DNA from: a bacterium D16-51
GTDB lineage: Bacteria; Bacillota; Clostridia; Lachnospirales; Lachnospiraceae
Length of the DNA stretch: 64,000 nt
Assembly (NCBI GenBank): GCA_003612285.1
Contig: RAYE01000008.1
Coordinates: 1-64,000 of the forward strand
Direction of reading: 5' to 3'
Below the pieces are notes generated by a model that was not told the origin of the DNA, made no database searches, and saw only the letters and a list, made by a program, of their open reading frames with translations. Positions 15,616-24,296 of this stretch are shown here, piece after piece (position 1 is the first letter of the stretch; every line of letters starts with the position of its first letter). The position numbers and the translations under genes were made by a program.

Positions 15616-16827
15616 ATGGCAAGATTTACACTACCAAGGGATTTGTATCACGGAAAAGGAGCGTTAGAAGCATTAAAGGGGCTTCAGGGAAAACGTGCCA
15701 TCATTTGTGTTGGCGGCGGTTCTATGAAAAGGAATGGTTTTTTGGACAAGGCGACGGATTACTTGAAAGAAGCCGGCATGGAGGTTGAGCTTTTTGAAGG
15801 GATTGAGCCGGATCCTTCTGTGGAAACCGTGATGCGCGGCGCGCAGGTTATGGCAGAGTTTAAGCCGGATTGGATTGTGGCAATGGGCGGCGGTTCTCCG
15901 ATTGACGCAGCAAAAGCAATGTGGATTAAATATGAGTATCCTGAGACTACTTTTGAGGATATGTGCAAGGTGTTTGGTCTTCCGAAACTTCGGACAAAGG
16001 CGCATTTTTGTGCAATCCCATCTACATCAGGGACTGCAACGGAAGTTACGGCATTTTCGATTATTACAGATTATGAAAAGGGAATTAAATATCCGATTGC
16101 TGATTTTGAGATTACGCCGGATGTAGCAATTGTTGACCCGGATCTTGCAGAGACAATGCCTGCCAAGCTGGTAGCACATACAGGAATGGATGCGATGACG
16201 CATGCGATTGAAGCATATGTATCTACGGCAAACTGCAATTACACGGATCCGCTTGCACTTTGGGCAATTAAGATGATTCAGGAAAATCTGGTGAAGTCTT
16301 TTAACGGCGATATGGATGCAAGAGCCAAAATGCATGATGCACAGTGCCTTGCTGGCATGGCATTTTCTAACGCGCTGCTTGGAATCGTACATTCTATGGC
16401 ACATAAAACCGGTGCAGCTTTTCAGGGCGGACATATTATACACGGTGCAGCGAATGCAATGTATCTTCCAAAGGTAATCCGGTATAACAGTAAGGATGAA
16501 ACAGCAAAGAAGCGCTATGGTGAGATTGCTGACTTTATGAAACTTGGCGGAAACAGCGATGAGGAAAAAGTGGATCTCTTGATTCAATATCTGCGTGGGA
16601 TGAATGATGACCTCAAGATTCCGCAGTCTATTAAAAATTATGCAGAGGGAGGCGTAATTGCAGATACTTCAATGGTTCCAGAAGAGGAATTTCTGTCAAA
16701 GTTATCTGATATTGCAGCAAACGCATTGTTAGATGCCTGCACAGGCTCTAATCCACGCCAGCCTTCCCAGGAAGAAATGGAGAAGCTGTTGAAATGCTGC
16801 TACTATGATACAGAAGTAGATTTTTAA
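15616..16827 (+). CDS. Iron-containing alcohol dehydrogenase
   Basis: A 403-residue class III alcohol dehydrogenase. GGGSPIDAAKAMW (91-103) binds the dinucleotide, and the metal ligands are in VDPDLAETMP / HTGMDAMTHAIEAY and IVHSMAHKTG...GGHIIHG. Family members interconvert aldehydes such as butyraldehyde or acetaldehyde with alcohols during fermentation, using NAD(P)H; the substrate is not predictable. ATG 15616 is chosen for GGAGG (15605-15609); an upstream frame to 15577 lacks a ribosome site. It may be co-transcribed with coaBC (85-bp gap) but has no obvious link to CoA synthesis. Confidence 0.93.
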   Translation: MARFTLPRDLYHGKGALEALKGLQGKRAIICVGGGSMKRNGFLDKATDYLKEAGMEVELFEGIEPDPSVETVMRGAQVMAEFKPDWIVAMGGGSPIDAAKAMWIKYEYPETTFEDMCKVFGLPKLRTKAHFCAIPSTSGTATEVTAFSIITDYEKGIKYPIADFEITPDVAIVDPDLAETMPAKLVAHTGMDAMTHAIEAYVSTANCNYTDPLALWAIKMIQENLVKSFNGDMDARAKMHDAQCLAGMAFSNALLGIVHSMAHKTGAAFQGGHIIHGAANAMYLPKVIRYNSKDETAKKRYGEIADFMKLGGNSDEEKVDLLIQYLRGMNDDLKIPQSIKNYAEGGVIADTSMVPEEEFLSKLSDIAANALLDACTGSNPRQPSQEEMEKLLKCCYYDTEVDF

Positions 16828-16849
16828 GCCAAGATTGATGAATCCCCTC

Positions 16850-16878
16850 TTGTAAAAAATGCAAAAGTGTATTAGAAT
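16850..16878 (+). promoter_or_regulatory. Promoter of the ferredoxin gene
   Basis: TTGTAA (16850-16855), 17-bp spacer, TAGAAT (16873-16878); the ferredoxin ribosome site AAAGGAGG follows within 30 bases. Confidence 0.65.
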
Positions 16879-16913
16879 GAGGGTATCACATAATAAAAGG
16901 AGGAACAACTACT

Positions 16914-17084
16914 ATGGCATATGTAATTAGCGATGATTGTGTCAGCTGTGGTGCTTGCGCTGGCGGATGCCCAGCAGGCGCTATTTCAGAGGGTGCATCT
17001 CATTATGAAATTGATCCAGATACTTGCATTGATTGTGGTGCTTGTGCAGGAACATGCCCTTCAGGTGCTATTTCAGAAGGCTAA
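16914..17084 (+). CDS. 2[4Fe-4S] ferredoxin
   Basis: A 56-residue clostridial-type ferredoxin with two CxxCxxCxxxCP motifs: Cys9-12-15-19 (CVSCGACAGGCP) and Cys38-41-44-48 (CIDCGACAGTCP). The two halves repeat each other (PAGAISEG / PSGAISEG), the classic internal duplication. It carries low-potential electrons for fermentation. AAAGGAGG lies 8-10 bases upstream. It is too short for many ORF filters, and a longer frame overlapping it (16933-17199) is only a shadow. Confidence 0.98.
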   Translation: MAYVISDDCVSCGACAGGCPAGAISEGASHYEIDPDTCIDCGACAGTCPSGAISEG

Positions 17085-17128
17085 TGTAACGATAAGTTGC
17101 TGGCCTTGGAAATTGGACAGTAACAGAA

Positions 17129-17171
17129 CTGTCGGACCCGCTTATGAAAAGACGGGTGCGGCAGTTTTTTC
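17129..17171 (+). terminator. Intrinsic terminator of the ferredoxin gene
   Basis: CTGTCGGACCCG (17129-17140) pairs with CGGGTGCGGCAG (17153-17164) with one mismatch and one G-U pair, followed by TTTTTTCT. Confidence 0.85.
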
Positions 17172-17275
17172 TGTAAAATCAGGTTTTCTTGTGCTGTAAT
17201 GGGAATAGAATCAATGGTTTTGAAAAAAATAAGTAAGGAACACTTTAAAATATATGGAAAAGTGGAGGAAGAGTT

Positions 17276-17494
17276 ATGGCAAATACAGTAAGTAAAGAGA
17301 TGATAATTGCAGATATGCTTCAGGTTGACCCGGGGATTGCACCGATTTTGATGGCATCGGGGATGCATTGCATTGGCTGCCCTTCTGCACAAGGGGAAAG
17401 TCTGGAGGAAGCGGCAATTGTGCATGGATTGGATGCGGGAGAACTGGTAGACACGGTAAATACTTATCTCGCCAAGAAGGAGACGCAGGCATAA
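17276..17494 (+). CDS. DUF1858 domain protein (redox-disulfide type)
   Basis: A 72-residue protein made of a single DUF1858 domain: start ADMLQVDPGIAPILMASGMHCIGC (in pieces), then SLEEAAIVHGLD. The pair Cys-x-x-Cys (HCIGCPS, near residues 31-34) is the conserved redox feature of this family, which occurs with hybrid-cluster and ScdA-type proteins. GGAGGAAGAG lies upstream of ATG 17276. It sits next to a ferredoxin, in keeping with a redox role, but its partner is unknown. Confidence 0.85.
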   Translation: MANTVSKEMIIADMLQVDPGIAPILMASGMHCIGCPSAQGESLEEAAIVHGLDAGELVDTVNTYLAKKETQA

Positions 17495-17537
17495 ATTTTA
17501 GATGATGGGAATGGCGGCCAGTTACTATTCCAGATAA

Positions 17538-17586
17538 AAAAGGGAATGCAGGGTATTCTTTGAATACCGGCGCGTTCCCTTTTTTG
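17538..17586. terminator. Bidirectional terminator between the DUF1858 gene and mecA
   Basis: AAGGGAATGC pairs with GCGTTCCCTT, with an inner GGTATTC-TTT-GAATACC hairpin. T-runs flank it on both strands (TTTTTT after, AAAAAA before), so it can stop both convergent genes. Confidence 0.9.
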
Positions 17587-17617
17587 TGCTGTGTGCCAGA
17601 ATAAATTGAACGATGTA

Positions 17618-18442
17618 TTAAATACCTGCTAATACTTCAACAGCATTTTTTTTGATAATCGGGCGAAAATGTTCTTCATAGTAATATTGGTTGGAACCGA
17701 AGTTTTTTACAATTGTTCCATATTCATATAAAATATTACATATTTTAGTAAATTCTTCTGGTTCATGTTCTGAACGGTGGAGAATCAGATAATAAGTCCC
17801 AGAGGAAGCATCTTTATAAAGAGTGTTTTCTCCATGATACATTTTGTGTATATGGCAGGACAGTTTTGAAACATCTTCCAGTTTGGGGAAAGAGAAAATC
17901 ATAACGATATCCCGCTGTTTTTTTTCAGGAGAAATTTTTGGACGCGGTTCCATACCCAAAACTTCGGGCAGGGAAATAAAGTCCTGTGCATTGTGCTGGG
18001 GATGCATCGGGGCGTCTAGTAAGTTTGAATTTTCCCTGGCAAATTCCCAGATTTCTTCATCAGGTACATCGTCATATTGACCTTCGTACGCTATTAAGTC
18101 GTCATATTCTTCAAATTCATCGTAGTCTAAATCTTCTTCGTCATCCCAGTCTCTTTCCTCTGTAAAACAAGAAAAACGCGTATCAAGTTCATCAGGGTCT
18201 TCTACTTTTGTTATAATTAAAACCAGAGCTTCGGGAAGCAGAGGAATTGCTTCAATCATGAGTGGGATGTCATCAGCATCAAAGCCCAGTTCATAGGAAG
18301 CCTGCTGCATCATATCACGGAATAATGCCTTTGCTTTGGCTGTACCATATGCCAGTTCGCTAATACCGATTTCGCGGTCTTTCAAATCCTTTTGATTTAA
18401 GGTACAACGAATTTGCTTTTCATTTATTTTCTCAATTCGCAT
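17618..18442 (-). CDS. mecA: Adaptor protein MecA
   Basis: Substrate adaptor that hands proteins to the ClpC-ClpP protease. The 274-residue product has the MecA layout: an N-terminal substrate-binding domain (MRIEKINEKQIRCTLNQKDL at 1-20), a long acidic linker (about 95-135, rich in D/E such as RDWDDEEDLDYDEFEEYDD), and the C-terminal ClpC-binding domain ending YYYEEHFRPIIKKNAVEVLA. Its length exceeds B. subtilis MecA (218), mostly in the acidic linker. AGGGGAAGTG upstream is the ribosome site. Confidence 0.93.
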   Translation of the reverse strand: MRIEKINEKQIRCTLNQKDLKDREIGISELAYGTAKAKALFRDMMQQASYELGFDADDIPLMIEAIPLLPEALVLIITKVEDPDELDTRFSCFTEERDWDDEEDLDYDEFEEYDDLIAYEGQYDDVPDEEIWEFARENSNLLDAPMHPQHNAQDFISLPEVLGMEPRPKISPEKKQRDIVMIFSFPKLEDVSKLSCHIHKMYHGENTLYKDASSGTYYLILHRSEHEPEEFTKICNILYEYGTIVKNFGSNQYYYEEHFRPIIKKNAVEVLAGI

Positions 18443-18920
18443 AGGCTCACTTCCCCTCTCATCTCGCCATTTTAGTATAATTCTCCCTTTAGAAGGCTGC
18501 CGGCTAACATATAGGCAGCAACAGCAGCGTTTATAACGCTGGATAGAGAGTATAGAAAAGACAGAATTTTTATAAAAAGCCTTTTCTATGTATAAATTAT
18601 AAGTGAATCGGGTATAGAAGTCAATGGACTGGCTTAATGAATCTTAAGTTTTAGAGGGTTATTGGTTTCTGTTCTTTCTGTGAACAGGAACAGGTGAGTA
18701 TGTTACCATAATATGATTTGTTAAAGTGTGAAAATAAATACTGGCAGAATATGTTTTTTGGCAGTTTGGTGTAGAAAAGAGTGAATGAATGGTGTTTCTT
18801 TTTATATCATATTTTTAAATGTGAGGAAAATGTGAGGTTTTTTCATAATCCAGTAGATACATTTACAAAATATAAATTTATTTTTAAATGGTTTCCCAAT
18901 AGCTTTTATATTATCAGATG
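18443..18920. other. Intergenic stretch upstream of mecA, nothing coding
   Basis: AT-rich DNA between the divergent mecA gene and the structured RNA candidate. I see only a small dyad (CAGCGTT-TAT-AACGCTG near 18530) and no supported gene. The mecA promoter should lie at its left end. Confidence 0.5.
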
Positions 18921-18923
18921 CCC

Positions 18924-19125
18924 TATAATATCTGCAACGGGCGCGAATCCGTATCGAAAGGAGGTGGGAAAAGGGATTCAGGCACTCTGAGGACACAGTT
19001 TATCATATGAGATATAGATAAGAAAGGTTCCTTCTGGTCCGGGCATGTCTGGGTTCGCAGCCTGTAAGGTTAATCACATTATGGAAGTTAGCCCTGGCGT
19101 ATCACAAACTGTACCGGATGGGCTG
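18924..19125 (+). ncRNA. Candidate structured RNA of about 190 nt
   Basis: Behind a TATAAT (18924-18929) lies a GC-richer block in AT-rich surroundings with nested long-range complementarity: ATCCGTA (18947-18953) with TACCGGAT (19112-19119, one bulge) and ACAGTTT (18995-19001) with AAACTGT (19106-19112). GAATCC (18945-18950) can alternatively pair locally with GGATTC (18974-18979). Internal GGTTAA/TTAGCC pairs form a further hairpin. It has no ORF. It could be a 6S-like RNA, another structured RNA, or a leader of the gene at 19145; I do not recognise the family. Confidence 0.45.
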
Positions 19126-19144
19126 CTATTCAGGAGGAGGACAG

Positions 19145-19372
19145 ATGGAATCAAAGGAGTTAAAGGATGAGATGTACGACTGGCTTTTATCTGAGCTGAC
19201 TGCTGCACAGGCTGCAGGAGTTCCTGTGGCTGTGGACGGAAGAATTTATTCTTTATATGAAGCAGAGGAACTAAAAGGAGTCATGGAAAACCATTATTAT
19301 ATGAAAAGCTACACTGGTGATGAATCTGGCAAAATAGTACGGATTGATTTTGACCAGATTACGGATGTCTGA
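19145..19372 (+). CDS. Small conserved-looking protein of unknown function
   Basis: A 75-residue acidic protein (MESKELKDEMYDWLLSEL at the start, then a short beta-rich C-terminal half ending VRIDFDQITDV). It has no signal peptide, TM segment or metal motif. AGGAGGAGG (19132-19140) is an excellent ribosome site for ATG 19145 and is better placed than the ATG at 19118. It directly follows the structured RNA candidate, which may be its leader. I do not recognise the family. Confidence 0.7.
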   Translation: MESKELKDEMYDWLLSELTAAQAAGVPVAVDGRIYSLYEAEELKGVMENHYYMKSYTGDESGKIVRIDFDQITDV

Positions 19373-19493
19373 ATACGATAGGGAACTTGTGGAAATATAT
19401 GCACATTACTGCACAGATTACAGGGTCTGCCCTGTGAAACTCCTTGGAAGCTGCTGCCTGCAAAATGGGCAGCAGCATTTACCCAGTTATGAT

Positions 19494-19522
19494 TTGCTAC
19501 CAGGCAAAAAAAGTGTTATACT
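19494..19522 (+). promoter_or_regulatory. Promoter of the GH18 gene
   Basis: TTGCTA (19494-19499), 17-bp spacer and TATACT (19517-19522), about 40 bases before the start codon. A GC-rich hairpin GCTGCTGCC / GGGCAGCAGC (about 19450-19477) just upstream may end the preceding transcript. Confidence 0.7.
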
Positions 19523-19565
19523 ATACAAAAATTGGCTTTGATACAGAAGTTGGGGGTTAGGACGA

Positions 19566-21266
19566 ATGAAGAAAAATACAAAGGTGTTTGTGGCAGTAGC
19601 AGCAGTATTGCTTGTAATTGGGACAATTGCCGGGATAGTATTATACCGGAAGTTTTCTCCGAGTAAGGAACATATGAAGTTAACAGAATACTATAAAATG
19701 GGGAAAAATGATGTGCGGGTAATCCTGGAAGACGAGGTTTTGGAGGTGGATGCCCTTTATCAGGACAGGCAGGTTTACCTTGACTATGAAATGGTAAAAG
19801 AAAAATTAAACTCCCGTTTTTATTGGGATAAAAATGAGAACCTTTTACTGTATTCTACGCCGACGGCAGTGATTTCAGCAGAGCCGGGCAGTATGGAATG
19901 CTACCAAAATAATAGCAAAAGCAGTAAAGATTATGAAATTGTTCGTGTGGATGGGGAAAAAGTGTACGTTGCCCTGGATTATGTAAAAGAACATACTGCA
20001 TTAGAATATAAAGTATATAATGAGCCAACACGTATTGTAATTAATAATGTTTTTGGGGAGGAGACAGATTACATTAAGACAGATTCAGACTGTGCACTCC
20101 GTTATCAGGCGGATATTAAGAGCGATATTTTGGTTGACTTAAAGGAAAACGCAAAGCTGCGTGTGATAGAAAAGGAAAATAAAGATACCGGGTTTTATAA
20201 GGTAATGGATAAATCAGGCGTTACTGGTTTTGTCAGGTCGAAGGATTTGAATCAGGCATATCAGGAAGTAAAGAAGACAGATTTTAAGGAAGAAAAGTAT
20301 TCCCATATATTAAAAGATGAAAAAATCAACCTGATTTGGCATCAGGTAATGAACCAGACAGCAAACAGCGGGCTGCTTACTGTGCTGTCAGGAACGAAAG
20401 GGGTAAATGTTATCTGCCCGACGTGGTTTGCGACTTCTGATAATGAAGGGAACATTGATTCACTTGCAAGCGATACTTATGTTGTCCAGGCGCATCGTGA
20501 AGGCGTAGAGGTTTGGGGGCTGTGTAATGATTTCAGTCCAAATATGAAAATCGGAAAGGTGCTTGAGAAGACAAGCAGAAGGCAGAAGCTTGCTAAAAAT
20601 CTGGTTGCAGAGGCAATCCGTTATAGTTTGGATGGTATTAATATAGATTTTGAAAATGTCAAAAAAGAGTCAGGGGAAGATTTTATACAGTTTATCCGGG
20701 AACTTGGGATTATGTGCCGTAATAATGGGATTGTATTGTCTATTGATAATTATCCGTTAAGGGATTACAATGAATATTATAACCGCAGGGAGCAGGCAAA
20801 TGTCGCAGATTATGTAATTACTATGGCATACGACGAATACTATGCAGGTTCTGAAGAAGCGGGGCCAGTTTCTTCTATCAGTTATGTAAAAGATTCTACG
20901 GAAAAGATTTTGGAACAGGTGCCAAAGAAGCAGGCAGTCATTGCATTGCCATTCTATTCAAGGCTGTGGAAGGAAAAAGCAGGAGATGGGGAAGACAGCC
21001 TTTCTTCAGAGGCATGTTCTATGGCGTATGCACAGGAAATTTTGCAGAATTCCAGTGAGAAGGCTGTATGGGATGATAAAACAGAGATGAATTATCTGGA
21101 ATATAAAGAAGGGAAGACCGTCCATAAGATATGGATAGAAGACATTAATTCCCTGAAAGTTAAGATGGAAGAGGTGTCGAAACATAAAGTGGCAGGTGTG
21201 GCATTCTGGAAAGCAGGCCTTGAGGATAGCAGTGTCTGGGATATGGTTCAGAAATATAATAAATAA
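19566..21266 (+). CDS. Membrane-anchored GH18-family glycosidase with SH3-like domain
   Basis: A 566-residue exported protein: an N-terminal signal-anchor (VFVAVAAVLLVIGTIAGIVLY, about 7-27), a copper-amine-oxidase-N-like region (about 50-160), a bacterial SH3-like domain (about 170-240), then a GH18 TIM barrel. The catalytic motif reads DGINIDFE, with the final Glu as acid/base. Later landmarks are YVITMAYDEYY and a C-terminal VAGVAFWKAGLE. Relatives such as YaaH/SleL-type proteins act on N-acetylglucosamine polymers in cell wall or spore cortex. cwlD follows, supporting a cell wall or spore role. Confidence 0.88.
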   Translation: MKKNTKVFVAVAAVLLVIGTIAGIVLYRKFSPSKEHMKLTEYYKMGKNDVRVILEDEVLEVDALYQDRQVYLDYEMVKEKLNSRFYWDKNENLLLYSTPTAVISAEPGSMECYQNNSKSSKDYEIVRVDGEKVYVALDYVKEHTALEYKVYNEPTRIVINNVFGEETDYIKTDSDCALRYQADIKSDILVDLKENAKLRVIEKENKDTGFYKVMDKSGVTGFVRSKDLNQAYQEVKKTDFKEEKYSHILKDEKINLIWHQVMNQTANSGLLTVLSGTKGVNVICPTWFATSDNEGNIDSLASDTYVVQAHREGVEVWGLCNDFSPNMKIGKVLEKTSRRQKLAKNLVAEAIRYSLDGINIDFENVKKESGEDFIQFIRELGIMCRNNGIVLSIDNYPLRDYNEYYNRREQANVADYVITMAYDEYYAGSEEAGPVSSISYVKDSTEKILEQVPKKQAVIALPFYSRLWKEKAGDGEDSLSSEACSMAYAQEILQNSSEKAVWDDKTEMNYLEYKEGKTVHKIWIEDINSLKVKMEEVSKHKVAGVAFWKAGLEDSSVWDMVQKYNK

Positions 21267-21430
21267 GTATAGTTTGATGTGTGTTTGTATGAAACATTTT
21301 CAAAGAAGTTTTAGGGGCTATGCGTGTTACGTTGGATGGTTATGATATAACAGCGTTTGAAGTCATGTTCTATTGCCTTAAATCATAAGATAAGATTAAG
21401 AAGAAATACTATTTTAGAAAGGGTTATCTT

Positions 21431-22159
21431 ATGGATTTTTGGTCAAAAATGAAAAACAGCAGATTCCGTGTGCCATTTTTTATTGCGTTGTTCTTATGTG
21501 CTTTAGGGGCAGCGGCACGTTTACATGAGGTCAGGCAGACGGCAGGTGTGACAGAAAAGATGACAATTGTTGTGGATTGTGGACATGGTGGGATTGATCC
21601 TGGCAAAGTTGGAGTAAATGGCGCTTATGAGAAGGATGTTAATTTATCCATTGGATTATTTTTGAAGGAGGCATTAGAAAAAGAAAAATGCCATGTGATA
21701 ATGACAAGGGAGACAGATACAGGGTTATATCAGGAGAGCGATACAAATAAAAAGTCTGCAGATTTAAAAAAACGAGTAGAGATGATGAACCAGGAGGAAG
21801 TTGATTTAATTATAAGCGTCCACCAGAATAGTTTTTCGGGGGAAAGTTCAAGGGGAGCCCAGGTATTTTATCATTCTGGTTCTGAAAGCGGAGAGGCGTT
21901 TGCAAGGATTTTACAGGCACAGCTGATATCTTCCCTGGACACGTCGAACCATCGTGAAGCGAAGGGGAATAATGATTATTATTTGCTGAAAAATACAGAA
22001 AAGACAGCAGTAATCGTAGAGTGCGGTTTTTTGTCAAACCAGGAAGAAGCACAAAAATTGTGTGATGAAGCATATCAAAGGCAGGTGGCATGGGCAATTG
22101 CACAGGGAACGATGCAGTATATAGATACTTTGTCCAAAGAGATTTCAAATGCGCTTTAG
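21431..22159 (+). CDS. cwlD: N-acetylmuramoyl-L-alanine amidase, CwlD-like
   Basis: A 242-residue Amidase_3 protein. After an N-terminal membrane segment (about 12-30, PFFIALFLCALGAAARL) the zinc ligands occur as DCGHGG, the Glu of AYEKD, SVHQNSF and the catalytic VIVECGFLSN. CwlD strips side chains from muramic acid so that muramic-delta-lactam forms in spore cortex; length and order match CwlD (237 residues in B. subtilis). The ribosome site AAAGGGTTATCTT is weak but close to ATG 21431. Confidence 0.88.
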   Translation: MDFWSKMKNSRFRVPFFIALFLCALGAAARLHEVRQTAGVTEKMTIVVDCGHGGIDPGKVGVNGAYEKDVNLSIGLFLKEALEKEKCHVIMTRETDTGLYQESDTNKKSADLKKRVEMMNQEEVDLIISVHQNSFSGESSRGAQVFYHSGSESGEAFARILQAQLISSLDTSNHREAKGNNDYYLLKNTEKTAVIVECGFLSNQEEAQKLCDEAYQRQVAWAIAQGTMQYIDTLSKEISNAL

Positions 22160-22224
22160 ATTAAAAAGGCAGGTACATGGATGGTTTGTACCAGCGTTCT
22201 AAAAATACAGGATAGGAGGCAGTC

Positions 22225-23280
22225 ATGAAGACGGTAGTGAAAAAAATAAATCCAGGGCGTTTTCAGGATGTAGAACTGCAGGAAGCATGCTGCATCCTGC
22301 AGGAAGGGGGACTTGTTGCTTTTCCGACAGAGACTGTATATGGTCTGGGTGGCGACGCATTGTCCCAAGGGGCATCCGATAAGATTTATCATGCCAAAGG
22401 AAGGCCTTCCGACAATCCATTAATCGTCCATATTGCCGATTTAAAGGGATTATATGATTTGGCATCAGATGTCAGCCCCAAAGCATTGAGGCTGGCTGAA
22501 GAATTTTGGCCTGGGCCGCTGACGATGATTTTTCCTAAAAAAGAAAATGTACCTATGGCTACTACTGGTGGTTTGCATACTGTTGCTGTACGTATGCCGT
22601 CGCATCCTGTAGCCAGGGGGCTGATACGGTGTTCTGGCATATATATAGCAGCGCCAAGCGCGAACCTTTCCGGGCGTCCAAGTCCGACAAAGGCAGAGCA
22701 TGTGATAGAGGATATGGATGGAAGGATTGATATGATATTGGACAGCGGGCCGGTGGGGATTGGGATTGAATCTACGATTCTTGATATGACAGCAGATGTT
22801 CCGCTTATTTTACGTCCGGGATATATTACAGAAGACATGGTCAGGGAAGTAGCAGGCGGCGTATCTATTGACCCGGCAGTGGCTGCAAAGATGCCAAAAG
22901 AAAATGTCGTGGCAAAAGCGCCTGGGATGAAATACCGCCATTATGCACCGCATGGACAGATGGTTATCGTAGAGGGGAAGCCGGAGGCAGTTGCTAAAAA
23001 GATAAATGACTTGGTAAAAGAAAAGGAGAGCAGGCAGAGGAAGGCTGCTGTAATTGCGACAGAAGAGACAAAAGAGATGTATGACTGTAAAGAAGTGTAT
23101 AGTATTGGTTCCAGGAAAAGCGAGGGTTCCATAGCGGCGGGGATGTATGGCATATTGCGGCAGATGGATACGATTGGGGCAGAGTTTATTTTTGCAGAAA
23201 GTTTTGCGGAGGATACGCTTGGACAGGCCATTATGAACCGTATGCTCAAAGCGGCAGGCTACCATCGGATTAAAGTATAG
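22225..23280 (+). CDS. L-threonylcarbamoyladenylate synthase (Sua5/YwlC type)
   Basis: Makes threonylcarbamoyl-AMP from threonine, bicarbonate and ATP, the first step of the tRNA t6A modification. The 351-residue length marks the Sua5 form with an extra C-terminal domain. The YrdC domain shows VAFPTETVYGLGGDA, KGRPSDNPLIVH, PGPLTMIF, RMPSHPVA and SAPSANLSGRPSPT-like stretches; the Sua5 domain follows from about 225 (APGMKYRHYAPHG). The order ywlC-ywlE-rpiB resembles the B. subtilis ywl cluster. GATAGGAGG is the ribosome site. Confidence 0.95.
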   Translation: MKTVVKKINPGRFQDVELQEACCILQEGGLVAFPTETVYGLGGDALSQGASDKIYHAKGRPSDNPLIVHIADLKGLYDLASDVSPKALRLAEEFWPGPLTMIFPKKENVPMATTGGLHTVAVRMPSHPVARGLIRCSGIYIAAPSANLSGRPSPTKAEHVIEDMDGRIDMILDSGPVGIGIESTILDMTADVPLILRPGYITEDMVREVAGGVSIDPAVAAKMPKENVVAKAPGMKYRHYAPHGQMVIVEGKPEAVAKKINDLVKEKESRQRKAAVIATEETKEMYDCKEVYSIGSRKSEGSIAAGMYGILRQMDTIGAEFIFAESFAEDTLGQAIMNRMLKAAGYHRIKV

Positions 23281-23292
23281 AGAGGTACGTTT

Positions 23293-23757
23293 ATGAAACA
23301 TTATGACCAGGTTCTTTTTGTTTGTACAGCAAATACATTTTTAAGCCCGGTTGCAGAAGGGATATACCGGTATAATGCTCTGGATTGGATGCCTAAGGGG
23401 ATATCCAGGGGGCTGGTGGTTTTATTTGAAGAACCAATTAACCCAAAGTGCAACCTGCTGTTGACAAAAAACAATTTTGATATTAGTGGGCATAATCAGT
23501 CCAGACAGTTGACAGAAGAAGATTTGACAGAAGATTCCCTGATTCTTACAATGACGTTAAGTGAGAAAGTAAAGCTGATTGAGCAGTTTGAACATGAGGA
23601 CAATGTATATACAATCGGGGAGTTTGTGGGGGAAGATACAGATATCGTGGTTCCTAGCAGCGGGGAGGATGAGAAGTACAGGGAGTGTTTTGAAGAATTG
23701 GTTATGCGTGTGAATAAGGTAATAGGGAAATTGGAGAAGCTTTATAAGGAGATTTAA
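23293..23757 (+). CDS. Degenerate low-molecular-weight protein tyrosine phosphatase homologue
   Basis: A 154-residue protein of the LMW-PTP/YwlE fold, located where ywlE sits in the B. subtilis cluster. The P-loop should read C-x5-R-S; here it is VCTANTFLSPVAE, with Cys11 kept but the phosphate-binding Arg replaced by Leu17. The general-acid Asp of the usual DP motif is also gone (DIVVPSSGEDEKYRECFEEL). The rest of the fold (RGLVVLFEEP, FDISGHNQSRQL) is conserved and the frame is intact. It is unlikely to be an active phosphatase and may be a binding pseudoenzyme. Confidence 0.8.
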   Translation: MKHYDQVLFVCTANTFLSPVAEGIYRYNALDWMPKGISRGLVVLFEEPINPKCNLLLTKNNFDISGHNQSRQLTEEDLTEDSLILTMTLSEKVKLIEQFEHEDNVYTIGEFVGEDTDIVVPSSGEDEKYRECFEELVMRVNKVIGKLEKLYKEI

Positions 23758-23774
23758 AAAAGGAGGAAGAAAAG

Positions 23775-24200
23775 ATGATAGCACTGGGAAGTGATCATGG
23801 CGGGTATAGGCTGAAACAGGAGATTATCCAATATTTGGAGAAGCAGAAGCTGGAGTATAAGGACTATGGCTGTGATAGTGAGGAGTCCTGCGATTATCCT
23901 GTTTATGCAAAAAAAGTAGCTGAGGCAATCGTGTCAGGGGAATGCGACAGGGGGATTTTAATTTGTGGGACAGGCATTGGGATTTCTATTGCCGCGAATA
24001 AAGTAAAGGGAATCCGTGCAGCACTGTGCCATGATACCTTTAGTGCACAGGCAACCAGAGAACACAATGACGCCAATATTCTTGCATTGGGGGCAAGGGT
24101 AGTTGGTTCCGGACTGGCTTTGAAAATAGTAGACACTTTCCTACATACGGAGTTCTCTGATGATGAAAGACATAAAAACCGGATTCGGCAGATTGAATAG
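23775..24200 (+). CDS. rpiB: Ribose-5-phosphate isomerase B
   Basis: Interconverts ribose 5-phosphate and ribulose 5-phosphate in the pentose phosphate pathway. The 141-residue RpiB/LacA/LacB protein has GSDHGGYRLK at the N terminus, the substrate loop ICGTGIGISIAANK with the catalytic Cys, and CHDTFSA then EHNDANILALGAR. A strong site (AAAAAGGAGGA) precedes ATG 23775, 17 bases after the phosphatase homologue, so the genes form one operon. Confidence 0.96.
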   Translation: MIALGSDHGGYRLKQEIIQYLEKQKLEYKDYGCDSEESCDYPVYAKKVAEAIVSGECDRGILICGTGIGISIAANKVKGIRAALCHDTFSAQATREHNDANILALGARVVGSGLALKIVDTFLHTEFSDDERHKNRIRQIE

Positions 24201-24234
24201 TAACAGCTGATTTCATAGAATGGCAGAAACTTCC

Positions 24235-24276
24235 TTGACACTGGGAAATTCAAGAGGTAAACTAGTAATTAGTTTA
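24235..24276 (+). promoter_or_regulatory. ilvE promoter with inverted-repeat operator
   Basis: A consensus TTGACA (24235-24240), 17-bp spacer and TAAACT (24258-24263). The -10 is the first half of a perfect dyad TAAACTA-GTAAT-TAGTTTA (24258-24276) that covers the transcription start, a classic repressor position. The regulator is unknown. Confidence 0.7.
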
Positions 24277-24296
24277 GTACGAAAGGAAGTAGTGAT

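Noticed and set aside
16933-17199. 88-codon frame over the ferredoxin gene
   Set aside because: An out-of-frame shadow of the 56-residue ferredoxin with eight cluster cysteines, which has the ribosome site.
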